Source: Aliiroseovarius pelagivivens (GTDB lineage Bacteria > Pseudomonadota > Alphaproteobacteria > Rhodobacterales > Rhodobacteraceae). Taken from it: a stretch of DNA of 64,000 bases. Below, one piece after another: positions 7,747 to 15,540 of the stretch (position 1 is its first letter; each line of letters opens with the position of its first letter). The stretch lies in contig NZ_OMOI01000001.1 in the NCBI RefSeq assembly GCF_900302485.1, positions 248,001-312,000 on the forward strand, read 5' to 3'. The notes under the pieces are model-generated. The model saw only the letters and a list, made by a program, of their open reading frames with translations. It was not told the origin of the DNA and made no database searches. The position numbers and the translations under genes were made by a program.

Positions 7747-8799
7747 ATGAATATGGGCTACGAAGGAACATTCGTAATTTCATGGGCGCAAACGAAGGTC
7801 AATTTGACCGACAATGCGCCTTTGCAAACACTAACCGCAGGATCAGATTGGCAATGGAGTGGAGAGGCGCTGCGCGTCGACTGCACGCGAGAGCTCGCGC
7901 TGTTGCAAAATGTCGGTGACCAAGTTGATAACAGGCGACGCGCCGCCATTTTTGCGCACCAGCTTGTCGGGGCCGCTACCATTGGTGCGGCCGGTCTTGA
8001 ATTGCTGGCAGACGATGACCCCAGACTGAATGTCGGCTTTGAAGTCACGGATGGGTATGAAAGCTATCGTGTGTCGTTGGTCGTGTCGCCAAACGGGGGG
8101 TGTCCCCTTTTGGTTTTCGCTGGGGCTATGCCGCGTGCGAATACAACACTGCGCGTCGTGCGTGCCAATATGGTTGCAACGCAGGAAGATTTGCTGACCG
8201 AACAGCCCTCTGGTGTCGCTGTTCTTTCCGAGGGCACCCGCGTGCGTACGCCTTCGGGCGAATGCGCGGTCGAGGAGCTGCGCGAAGGCAGCGTGGTTCT
8301 GACCCGCGAACATGGTGGCCAGCCTGTTCTCTGGGTGGGTCAGCGCCACGTATCCGAGGTGCGCATGATGGTTCATCCTGAAACCAAGCCGATCCGTCTG
8401 CGGGCAGGCGCCATCCGGTCGGGACAACCGGATTCTGATTTGCTGGTTTCACCGCATCAACAGATCCTTGTATCCGGCATGCGAGCGCAGCAGCTGGCCG
8501 GTCGTGATGAAGTTCTTGCCAGCGCCGCGGATCTGGTCGATGGAAGCCTGATCACAACGGACCGGAATGCGTCCGAGATCTCATTCTATCAGGTCCTTCT
8601 AGGGCGGCATGAAGTGATCTGGGCCAATGGTGTTCCGGTTGAAAGCCAGCATCCTGCATTTGCTGATTTGGATACGACAAATGCAGAGCATCGCGCCCGC
8701 CTGATGAGCCTGTTTCCACAGCTTGATGGCATGGCCGCTCGCAATGCTCCGGCGCCTTATGAGATTCACGATAATTTGGTGCAGATGGGCTTCGCCTAG
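7747..8799 (+). CDS. Hint-domain protein of the Rhodobacterales type
   Basis: This 350-residue protein has an N-terminal region starting MNMGYEGTFVISWAQTKVN, typical of a family common in roseobacters, and a C-terminal Hint (hedgehog/intein) domain from about residue 155: VLSEGTRVRTPSGECAVEEL, then VLWVGQRHV, LLVSPHQQILVSG and VPVESQHPAF. Hint domains can splice or cleave their own backbone, but here the usual first-position Cys of the fold is not obvious (the block starts SEGTRVRT), so activity is uncertain. The start at 7747 is chosen because the conserved text begins there and AGGT lies seven bases upstream. Substrate and role are unknown. The next gene is rpsD. Confidence 0.8.
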   Translation: MNMGYEGTFVISWAQTKVNLTDNAPLQTLTAGSDWQWSGEALRVDCTRELALLQNVGDQVDNRRRAAIFAHQLVGAATIGAAGLELLADDDPRLNVGFEVTDGYESYRVSLVVSPNGGCPLLVFAGAMPRANTTLRVVRANMVATQEDLLTEQPSGVAVLSEGTRVRTPSGECAVEELREGSVVLTREHGGQPVLWVGQRHVSEVRMMVHPETKPIRLRAGAIRSGQPDSDLLVSPHQQILVSGMRAQQLAGRDEVLASAADLVDGSLITTDRNASEISFYQVLLGRHEVIWANGVPVESQHPAFADLDTTNAEHRARLMSLFPQLDGMAARNAPAPYEIHDNLVQMGFA

Positions 8800-8802
8800 G
8801 CG

Positions 8803-8830
8803 TTGACTCTGCCGCCCATGGCGCTATAAG
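8803..8830 (+). promoter_or_regulatory. Likely sigma-70-type promoter for rpsD
   Basis: TTGACT (8803-8808) and TATAAG (8825-8830) are separated by 16 bases, a good housekeeping promoter. Transcription would start near 8836-8838, giving a leader of about 113 bases before the rpsD ATG at 8951. Confidence 0.6.
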
Positions 8831-8838
8831 CCCCAAGT

Positions 8839-8862
8839 CCGGTCCCGCGAGGGGCCGGTTTT
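8839..8862 (+). terminator. Hairpin with T-run: terminator of the Hint gene or rpsD leader hairpin
   Basis: CCGGTCCC (8839-8846) pairs with GGGGCCGG (8851-8858) with one wobble and a GCGA loop, followed by TTTT. It looks like an intrinsic terminator. It lies just after the predicted rpsD start site, so it could also be a 5' leader structure or attenuator. Confidence 0.55.
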
Positions 8863-8950
8863 CATTGGTGTTGGTGGACCTCGCAAGAGGATCCCTGTCA
8901 GGCGCAAGCCAGAGGACAACGCCCTTCATAACTTAGAAGGAGATCAGCAG

Positions 8951-9571
8951 ATGACCAAAAGAACTGCTGCCAAGTACAAAATTGACCGCCGTATGGGCGA
9001 AAACATCTGGGGACGTCCGAAGTCGCCGGTAAACCGTCGCGAATACGGCCCCGGCCAGCACGGCCAGCGCCGCAAGGGCAAAATGTCGGACTTCGGTCTG
9101 CAGCTGCGCGCCAAGCAGAAGCTGAAAGGCTACTACGGCGACCTGACCGAGAAACAGTTCCGCCGCATCTATGGCGAAGCCGAGCGTGTTAAAGGCGACA
9201 CCGGTGAAAACCTGATTGGTCTGCTGGAGCGTCGTCTGGACGCTGTTGTGTATCGCGCCAAATTCGTGCCGACCGTTTTCGCTGCACGTCAGTTCGTGAA
9301 CCACGGCCACGTTAAAGTTAACGGCCAGAAAGTGAACATTCCTTCGTACCGCGTCAAAGAAGGCGACGTCATCGAAGTGCGTGACAAGTCCAAGCAGATG
9401 GCTCTGGTTCTGGAAGCTGTTGGTCTGGCCGAGCGTGATGTACCTGACTACATCGAAGCTGATCATTCGAAGCTGACCGCCACCTTCACCCGCACCCCCG
9501 GCCTGTCGGACGTGCCTTATCCGGTGATCATGGAACCGAACCTCGTGGTCGAATTCTACGCGAAGAACTAA
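8951..9571 (+). CDS. rpsD: 30S ribosomal protein S4
   Basis: S4 binds 16S rRNA early in small-subunit assembly and acts in decoding fidelity. The 206-residue protein matches the family end to end: an N-terminal [20 protein letters not shown], the [10 protein letters not shown] segment, and the S4 RNA-binding domain with [18 protein letters not shown] and [20 protein letters not shown] (about 91-160). A strong AAGGAG site precedes the ATG. It is monocistronic here, with a promoter at 8803 and a terminator at 9597, away from the alpha ribosomal operon, as is usual in alphaproteobacteria. Codon use is strongly biased, as expected for a highly expressed gene. Confidence 0.98.
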   Translation: MTKRTAAKYKIDRRMGENIWGRPKSPVNRREYGPGQHGQRRKGKMSDFGLQLRAKQKLKGYYGDLTEKQFRRIYGEAERVKGDTGENLIGLLERRLDAVVYRAKFVPTVFAARQFVNHGHVKVNGQKVNIPSYRVKEGDVIEVRDKSKQMALVLEAVGLAERDVPDYIEADHSKLTATFTRTPGLSDVPYPVIMEPNLVVEFYAKN

Positions 9572-9596
9572 TCTTCGCCGAACCGGAAGAATTCAG

Positions 9597-9626
9597 AAGG
9601 GCCGCGCAAGTCGCGGCCCTTTTTTT
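9597..9626 (+). terminator. Intrinsic terminator of rpsD
   Basis: AGGGCCGCG (9598-9606) and CGCGGCCCT (9612-9620) form a perfect nine-base stem with a five-base loop, followed by seven T in total. It begins 26 bases after the rpsD stop. Confidence 0.92.
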
Positions 9627-9751
9627 GTGCTTCTAGCAGCAACATGCGGCCAATTTACAATTCTATTTGAAAAATTCGACCTTACCCAAACATCGCTGGT
9701 CTTGAATTTGGACTGGGTCTAAAACCGCGTTTACGAAGGAAAGGCCAAGTC

Positions 9752-10873
9752 ATGACGAAACCTGTCCCCCAGCCGGGGATCATGCAGATCAAGCCCTATG
9801 TAGGCGGTGCCTCGGGCATCGACGGGATGTCGAATGTGATCAAGCTCAGCTCGAACGAGAACCCGTTCGGGCCAAGCCCGCTTGCCGTAGAGGCATTCCA
9901 AAAGGCAGGTCATGCGCTGCATCGCTATCCGAACACCGACCATGCCAGCCTTCGGGCGGCCATTGGCAAGCTGCACGGGCTGGATCCCGAGCGGATCATC
10001 TGTGGTGTCGGTTCGGACGAGGTGATTACCTTTCTCTGTCAGTGTTATAGCGGCCCCGAGACCGAGGTGATCTATACCGAGCACGGGTTCTCGATGTACA
10101 AGATCTCGGCCCTTGCGGCGGGTGCGACGCCGGTGATGGTGCCGGAACGCGAGCGCATGGTGGATGTGGACGAGATCCTGAAGGCGGTGACGCCCCGGAC
10201 CTCTCTTGTGTTTGTGACCAATCCGGGCAACCCAACGGGCACTATGGTTAGCCGAGCCGACCTGTCGCGCCTTGCGCGCGAGCTTCCAGATGGCGTGTTG
10301 ATGGTCATTGATGGCGCATATGCCGAGTATGTCGAAGGCTTTGATGGCGGAGCCTCGTTGGTCGAAAAGTTCCCGAATGTGGTCATGACGCGCACATTCT
10401 CGAAGATGTACGGCCTTGGTGGGCTGCGTATCGGTTGGGGGTATGCGTCGGCCGAGGTGATCGGGGTCCTAAACCGCGTGCGTGGGCCATTTAACCTGTC
10501 GATGCCCCAACTTGATGCTGCCGAAGCCGCGTTGGGCGACCATGAACATGTGGAACGCTGCCTGCGCGAAAACACACGTCTGCGGGCGTGGCTGGCCGAG
10601 GCTTTGGCCGCGCTGGGCGTGCCATCTGACACCTCTTGTGCGAATTTCATTCTTGCGCGCTTTGCCGATGCGGACGAGGCGAATGCCTGCGACGATTTTC
10701 TTCAAAGCGAAGGTATCATCGTGCGCCGCGTGGCCGGATATGCGCTGCCCAATTGCCTGCGTATCACGGTTGGGGATGAAGCATCCTGCCGCCGTGTCGC
10801 GCATATGATCGGGCGATTCAAAGGCGTTACACCCGCCACGGATGACAGCAATGCGGAAGAGGGTGCATCATGA
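9752..10873 (+). CDS. hisC: Histidinol-phosphate aminotransferase
   Basis: This PLP enzyme transfers an amino group to imidazole acetol phosphate in histidine synthesis; many homologues also transaminate aromatic precursors. The 373-residue protein is a class I/II aminotransferase: [18 protein letters not shown] (about 31-48), [11 protein letters not shown] (about 153-163), IDGAYAEYV (about 186-194), and the PLP lysine in [17 protein letters not shown] (Lys218). GAAGGA precedes the ATG. The coupled prephenate dehydrogenase gene (ATGA overlap) suggests the pair serves tyrosine synthesis, with this enzyme perhaps acting as an aromatic aminotransferase as well. Confidence 0.92.
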   Translation: MTKPVPQPGIMQIKPYVGGASGIDGMSNVIKLSSNENPFGPSPLAVEAFQKAGHALHRYPNTDHASLRAAIGKLHGLDPERIICGVGSDEVITFLCQCYSGPETEVIYTEHGFSMYKISALAAGATPVMVPERERMVDVDEILKAVTPRTSLVFVTNPGNPTGTMVSRADLSRLARELPDGVLMVIDGAYAEYVEGFDGGASLVEKFPNVVMTRTFSKMYGLGGLRIGWGYASAEVIGVLNRVRGPFNLSMPQLDAAEAALGDHEHVERCLRENTRLRAWLAEALAALGVPSDTSCANFILARFADADEANACDDFLQSEGIIVRRVAGYALPNCLRITVGDEASCRRVAHMIGRFKGVTPATDDSNAEEGAS

Positions 10874-11787
10874 GCGTGGTTTACCAACGTGTGGCCCTGA
10901 TTGGCCTTGGCCTTATCGCGTCGTCGATGGCGCATGCGATGCGACGCGGTGGGTTGGCTGGCGAAATCGTTGGCACCGCCCGTTCGGCCGAGACTCGCGA
11001 TATCGCACGCGACGTCGGGTTTTGTGACCGTATCGTGGACACCGCCGCCGAGGCCGCAGAAGGTGCGGATCTTGTGGTTCTGGCCGTGCCCGTTGGCGCG
11101 ATGGGGGCCGTCGCGCAAGAAATCGGCCCAGTGCTGAAAGCCGGTGCCACTGTTACGGATGTGGGCTCGGTCAAGGGTGCCGTGATCGAAGCCGTGTCGC
11201 CACACTTGCCCGAGAACGTCCACTTCATCCCCGGTCACCCGCTTGCCGGGACCGAGCACAGCGGTCCGCGGTCTGGCTTTGCCGAGCTTTATGACAACCG
11301 CTGGTGCATCCTTGTGCCGAACGGCGCAGACGAGGCCGCAACACAGCGCCTGCGTGATCTCTGGCAGGGGATGGGCGCGAATGTCGATATGATGGATGCG
11401 GATCACCACGATCTGGTTCTAGCCGTCACCAGCCACGCCCCGCACCTGATTGCCTATACGATGGTGGGTGTAGCCGATGATCTGGGTCGCGTGACCGATA
11501 CCGAGGTTATCAACTACTCGGCGGCAGGTTTCCGCGACTTTACGCGTATCGCCGCATCTGATCCGACCATGTGGCGTGACGTATTTTTATCCAATAAAGA
11601 GGCGACCTTAGAGATCCTTGGCCGCTTCACGGAAGAGCTGTTCGCCCTGCAACGTGCTATCCGCACGGGCGATGGGGATCACCTGTTTGATTATTTCACT
11701 CGCACCCGAGCAATCCGCCGTGGCATTATTGAAGCCGGGCAGGATACGGATGCGCCCGACTTTGGACGTTCGACCAAACACGAATAG
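10870..11787 (+). CDS. Prephenate/arogenate dehydrogenase
   Basis: The enzyme oxidatively decarboxylates prephenate or arogenate with NAD(P) in tyrosine synthesis. The 305-residue product opens with a Rossmann motif, [18 protein letters not shown] (about 8-25), followed by [23 protein letters not shown] (about 96-106) and [15 protein letters not shown] (about 118-132), which carry the conserved Ser, His and Gly residues of the TyrA dehydrogenase domain; the helical C-terminal half fits too. There is no chorismate mutase domain. It overlaps hisC by four bases. Prephenate and arogenate specificity cannot be separated by eye. Confidence 0.9.
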   Translation: MSVVYQRVALIGLGLIASSMAHAMRRGGLAGEIVGTARSAETRDIARDVGFCDRIVDTAAEAAEGADLVVLAVPVGAMGAVAQEIGPVLKAGATVTDVGSVKGAVIEAVSPHLPENVHFIPGHPLAGTEHSGPRSGFAELYDNRWCILVPNGADEAATQRLRDLWQGMGANVDMMDADHHDLVLAVTSHAPHLIAYTMVGVADDLGRVTDTEVINYSAAGFRDFTRIAASDPTMWRDVFLSNKEATLEILGRFTEELFALQRAIRTGDGDHLFDYFTRTRAIRRGIIEAGQDTDAPDFGRSTKHE

Positions 11788-11802
11788 GCTGATTACGAGG
11801 GT

Positions 11803-12639
11803 ATGATGAGGCGTTCCGTTCGCGGCAGGTTTGTCTGGCAGGCAGGGGTGCTCGCCCTTGTGGCTTTTGTTGGCGTTGCGAAGGCTGAATCGCTCCGGCC
11901 AGAACCGCGATCCGTTGCAGCGGATCAGCCCGCGCGGTCGACGTCAATCCGTCCCATGGCGCGTCCGGCGTTGACGCCTCTTGTGCTGTCACCTGTACAG
12001 CCGACCGTGCCAACCAAGCTTGCTGTGGCAACGTCGCTGCGCCCCGTTAGCCGTCCAAAGGGTTTTTCCCGTAAAATCGCTTCTTCGACGCCTACGCCCG
12101 CAAAGTCAGGGCGTCGTGGCCGGATTTGTGGTGTGAATGAGATCAAGGGGCAGGAGATTTCAGCCGTCCCGGGCAAGATCAGTGGGTGCGGAATCTCCTC
12201 GCCGGTGCGTGTGACCGAGGTGTCTGGCGTCAAGCTTAGTCAGGCGGCTGTGATGGATTGCACAACGGCCAAAGCACTGAACAGTTGGGTGCGCAATGGC
12301 GTTTTTCCGGCTGTCGGGCGTTTGGGTGGCGGTCCGTCATCGCTGCGCGTTGTTGCGCATTATGCCTGCCGCACCCGTAACAACAAACGCGGTGCGAAGA
12401 TCAGCGAACACGGCAAGGGCCGCGCGGTCGATATTGCAGGTATCCGTTTGAAAAACGGGGCCGAGCTGTCGGTGCTGCGTGGCTGGCGCGATCCCGTTCA
12501 GGGCAAGGTGCTGAAAAAGATGCACAAGGCTGCCTGTGGCCCATTCGGAACCGTCCTTGGCCCGAATGCGGACAAGTATCATCAGGACCATTTCCATTTT
12601 GATACCGCCCGCTATCGCAGCGGCGCGTACTGTCGCTGA
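11803..12639 (+). CDS. Extensin-like_C family secreted protein
   Basis: This 278-residue protein has a signal peptide (about 1-28), a low-complexity Pro/Ser/Arg linker (about 30-105) and a C-terminal Extensin-like_C domain from CGVNEIKGQEI (about 107) to the end. The domain contains SEHGKGRAVDI (about 199-209) and DHFHFDTA (about 264-271), which resemble the two metal-binding motifs of M15/VanY peptidases (SxHxxGxAxD and HxH). Six or more Cys suggest disulphides, fitting the periplasm. The family is common in Rhodobacterales and Rhizobiales; peptidoglycan cleavage is an inference. It ends four bases before the convergent DUF2125 gene. Confidence 0.8.
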   Translation: MMRRSVRGRFVWQAGVLALVAFVGVAKAESLRPEPRSVAADQPARSTSIRPMARPALTPLVLSPVQPTVPTKLAVATSLRPVSRPKGFSRKIASSTPTPAKSGRRGRICGVNEIKGQEISAVPGKISGCGISSPVRVTEVSGVKLSQAAVMDCTTAKALNSWVRNGVFPAVGRLGGGPSSLRVVAHYACRTRNNKRGAKISEHGKGRAVDIAGIRLKNGAELSVLRGWRDPVQGKVLKKMHKAACGPFGTVLGPNADKYHQDHFHFDTARYRSGAYCR

Positions 12640-12643
12640 CCCC

Positions 12644-13645
12644 TTATCGGATCTTGATGATGGGGGCCGCGCCGATGGGAATGGGGCCAAGGAACACCGC
12701 CCCGCCAGATAGGCGCAGGGTCACATCCAGTGTTTTCGAGTTGCCAGACAGTCCAGCAACGAACTGAAGCGCGCCGGTCACCGTGCTGACCAATTCGGGC
12801 GCGATGGCGCCGGATGCTTCGGCGATCTCGATCATCTTGCGCCAGTTTTTGGCTTTGATGGCGACTTCGCCTGTGGGAAGGCCACGTTCATCGACGTCTA
12901 CGGTGCCAACGGCCTTCAGCCCCAATTCACCCCATGTCGCGTCAAACTCGTCCAACGTGATCCGCGTGATCTGTGGGCGGGCATTTTCGATGGCATGCCG
13001 GTCCCACGGTCCGGTGAAGTCGACACTGGCGTCCAGCAGGGCGCGTTCGAAAACGGGCGGAAGCAAATCCCCACCGGCGAATCCTTGGATGAACGAGGAA
13101 GCGGGCAGCAGGCCAGTTGCTTCGAAATGAATATCGTGGCGATGCGGCGCGACCGAGGATTTTCGCGTTGCGATCTGCCCGGCCTCAAGCCCCGCGGTCC
13201 AACCAGCATTGGATTGCATGGTCAGCCCCTCGATCACGATCGAACTGCGATCCAACGGCAGGTCGGGGCTGGGGTCAAAGACCAGCGATCCCTTGAACGT
13301 AGTTGCTTCAAAGGTGATGTTCTGCTCGGGCGAAGACAGAACCTGCTGACCGGGCCAAACGGCAATCACGTGATTGGGTTGATAAGACAGGGCAAGGATC
13401 TGAAATTCATCAGCGCGCCATGCCAACCCGGTATCCGGATCGGCCAGCTCTAGCCCGGTGAAGATGGTGTCGAACCGGTTGGGAAATCCGCGGGTCGAGA
13501 CATCCTGCGCCTGCGACACCCAGCCATCGGCGCGACGATCTTCGATCCAGGTATTAAATGCGCCTTCGACGCCCTTTGCGCCGATGAACCAATACCCGGC
13601 CCAAAGCCCTGCCAGAACCACTGCAATCACTACCAGCTTACGCAT
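12644..13645 (-). CDS. DUF2125 domain protein, membrane-anchored
   Basis: This 333-residue protein begins MRKLVVIAVVLAGLWAGYWF, an uncleaved-looking anchor or signal, followed by the DUF2125 pattern with WIEDRRADGWVSQAQDVSTR and GFPNRFDTIFTGLELADP (about 32-68). The rest is predicted beta-rich periplasmic sequence. The start at 13645 is supported by AAGGGA seven bases upstream; the frame is open further, into the divergent ChaC gene, but no good site lies there. The family has no experimentally known function that I can name; repeated beta strands suggest an envelope role. Confidence 0.82.
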   Translation of the reverse strand: MRKLVVIAVVLAGLWAGYWFIGAKGVEGAFNTWIEDRRADGWVSQAQDVSTRGFPNRFDTIFTGLELADPDTGLAWRADEFQILALSYQPNHVIAVWPGQQVLSSPEQNITFEATTFKGSLVFDPSPDLPLDRSSIVIEGLTMQSNAGWTAGLEAGQIATRKSSVAPHRHDIHFEATGLLPASSFIQGFAGGDLLPPVFERALLDASVDFTGPWDRHAIENARPQITRITLDEFDATWGELGLKAVGTVDVDERGLPTGEVAIKAKNWRKMIEIAEASGAIAPELVSTVTGALQFVAGLSGNSKTLDVTLRLSGGAVFLGPIPIGAAPIIKIR

Positions 13646-13717
13646 CTTCAATTCCCTTTTTGCACGATACATGCTTATAGGCGTGTGTACTGCGCGAAAG
13701 ACGGAAGGGCGAGTGAA

Positions 13718-14257
13718 ATGAGCAACGGTGATCTTTGGGTTTTCGGCTATGGCTCGTTGATGTGGAACCCCGGCTTCGACCATGACGAAGCGCTGGTGGC
13801 CACGTTGCCGGACTATCATCGCAGCTTCTGTATGCGGTCGATCCATCACCGTGGAACCGAAGACCATCCCGGCCTGGTTTTGGCGCTGGACGAACTGACC
13901 GGTGCGCATTGTCAGGGGCTGGCCTTTCGCGCCCGTCCCGGCACCTATGACCAGACCATGGCCGACCTGCGCGAACGCGAGTTAGTCTCCTCGGCTTATC
14001 TGGAGAAACGGCTGATGATCGACCTGCGCGATGGCCGCCAGGTCGAGGCCGTGACCTATGTGATCGACCCCGATCACGTGCAATATTGCCAGATTGAATT
14101 GGACGAGCAGGCTCAGATCATCTCGACTGCTGTTGGGGGCAGGGGCCCAAATACCGAATACCTCTACAACACGGCAAGCCACCTGACCGAGCTTGGAATT
14201 GAAGACGATGATCTGTCTTGGTTGTCGCGTCAGGTCCGTACGCTGACGGGTGCCTGA
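13718..14257 (+). CDS. ChaC-type gamma-glutamylcyclotransferase
   Basis: These enzymes split gamma-glutamyl groups, chiefly from glutathione, giving 5-oxoproline. The 179-residue product begins MSNGDLWVFGYGSLMWNPGF, the ChaC signature (YGSL substrate loop), and has the acidic catalytic region RERELVSSAYLEKR (about 86-99) with the expected Glu, and GRGPNTEYLYNTASHL near the C-terminus. Length matches the ChaC family. The ATG at 13718 follows GGAAGGG and starts exactly at the conserved text. It is divergent from the DUF2125 gene and 83 bases before the ExbB-like gene. Glutathione as substrate is inferred from the family. Confidence 0.88.
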   Translation: MSNGDLWVFGYGSLMWNPGFDHDEALVATLPDYHRSFCMRSIHHRGTEDHPGLVLALDELTGAHCQGLAFRARPGTYDQTMADLRERELVSSAYLEKRLMIDLRDGRQVEAVTYVIDPDHVQYCQIELDEQAQIISTAVGGRGPNTEYLYNTASHLTELGIEDDDLSWLSRQVRTLTGA

Positions 14258-14340
14258 ATTCCACCGACAGAAAGCTTGGCAGAAAATAAAAACCTGCCTA
14301 TCCTGTCACCAATAATAATGGCGACAAGGACTTACCCCGC

Positions 14341-15537
14341 ATGGATCACCCGGATCGCGGGACGCTGACTGCGCCCAAACGAAAAGACATCGAGCCGTCT
14401 TTCACCCATCCCGTGCGTCAGATCATTCTGATGCTGATTGCTTTGGGCCTTGTTGGCTTCGGCACGTTCGTGGCGTTGCCACATGTGATGCCCGTGTTCA
14501 TGGCAAACCTGTATCTGAACGGGTTTATCCTGTTCGTCTTTGTCATCGGTCTGTTGGCCTGCTTCTTGCAGGTCTGGCAGGTCTTTGCTTCGGTCGGTTG
14601 GATCGAGGGATTTGTCCAGCAACGCGACACGCACGATCCCGACAGCGCCCCGCGCCTTCTGGCGTCGCTGGCCGCCTTGATGCGCTCGAACCGGGGGACG
14701 CAGCTGCAAATCGGCTCGGCCTCGTCGCGGTCGATTCTGGACAGTATCGCCACCCGGATTGATGAAGCCCGCGACATCACGCGCTATATCGTCAACCTTC
14801 TGATTTTCCTTGGCCTTCTGGGCACGTTCTTTGGTCTTGCCACCACCGTGCCTGCGGTGGTCGAGACGATCCGATCCTTGGCCCCCGGCGAAGGCGAGGG
14901 CGGCGTTGAAGTGTTTAACCGTCTGATGACCGGCCTGGAAGAACAGCTTGGCGGCATGGGGACGGCCTTCTCATCCTCGCTTTTGGGACTTGCCGGGTCG
15001 CTGGTCGTTGGCTTGATGGAGCTTTTCGCAGGTCACGGCCAGAACCGCTTCTATCGCGAGCTTGAGGAATGGTTGTCGACCATCACCAAGCTGAGCTATG
15101 CGACGGGCGATGGTGAAGATGCGTCCGAAGCGGGTGCCTATCTGGGTATTCTAGCCGAGCAAATTGAAACCATGCAGACCATGTTTGTGCAGTCGGACGC
15201 GCATCGTGCCATGATGGATGAACGGCTACACACCTTGGCCACGAACGTTGAAGCCCTGACCGCGCAGCTGTCGCAGGACAATGGGCAAACAGAGGCATTG
15301 ATGCAAATCGCCGAAAGCCAAGAGGCCGTGCGCCAGATCCTTGAAGCGAATGTTCCCGACGAAGAGGCGCAGGTGGATGCGGAAAGCCGGATGCGTCTAC
15401 GCTCGATTGACGTGCAGATGCTGCGGATACTAGAGGAAATGCAGGCAGGGCGGCAGGAAAGCCTGGCCGATCTGCGTGGCGATTTGGCAACCCTGACCCA
15501 TGCGATCCGTGTCGCCTCGGGTCAGGAGCAGGGTTAA
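14341..15537 (+). CDS. MotA/TolQ/ExbB-family proton channel subunit
   Basis: The 398-residue protein has four membrane segments (about residues 27-48, 58-82, 148-168 and 205-228). The third and fourth carry the MotA_ExbB motifs, LLGTFFGLATTVPAVV and GGMGTAFSSSLLGLAGSL. A long cytoplasmic tail (about 230-398) is acidic and helical, with heptad-like text. Three bases after its stop comes an OmpA-domain protein with a MotB-like proton-binding helix, so the pair should form a stator-type ion-driven unit. It is distinct from motA at 420-1289. What the pair drives is unknown; candidates are envelope maintenance or a Zorya-like role, although no other Zorya gene is nearby. Confidence 0.85.
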   Translation: MDHPDRGTLTAPKRKDIEPSFTHPVRQIILMLIALGLVGFGTFVALPHVMPVFMANLYLNGFILFVFVIGLLACFLQVWQVFASVGWIEGFVQQRDTHDPDSAPRLLASLAALMRSNRGTQLQIGSASSRSILDSIATRIDEARDITRYIVNLLIFLGLLGTFFGLATTVPAVVETIRSLAPGEGEGGVEVFNRLMTGLEEQLGGMGTAFSSSLLGLAGSLVVGLMELFAGHGQNRFYRELEEWLSTITKLSYATGDGEDASEAGAYLGILAEQIETMQTMFVQSDAHRAMMDERLHTLATNVEALTAQLSQDNGQTEALMQIAESQEAVRQILEANVPDEEAQVDAESRMRLRSIDVQMLRILEEMQAGRQESLADLRGDLATLTHAIRVASGQEQG

Positions 15538-15540
15538 GTC

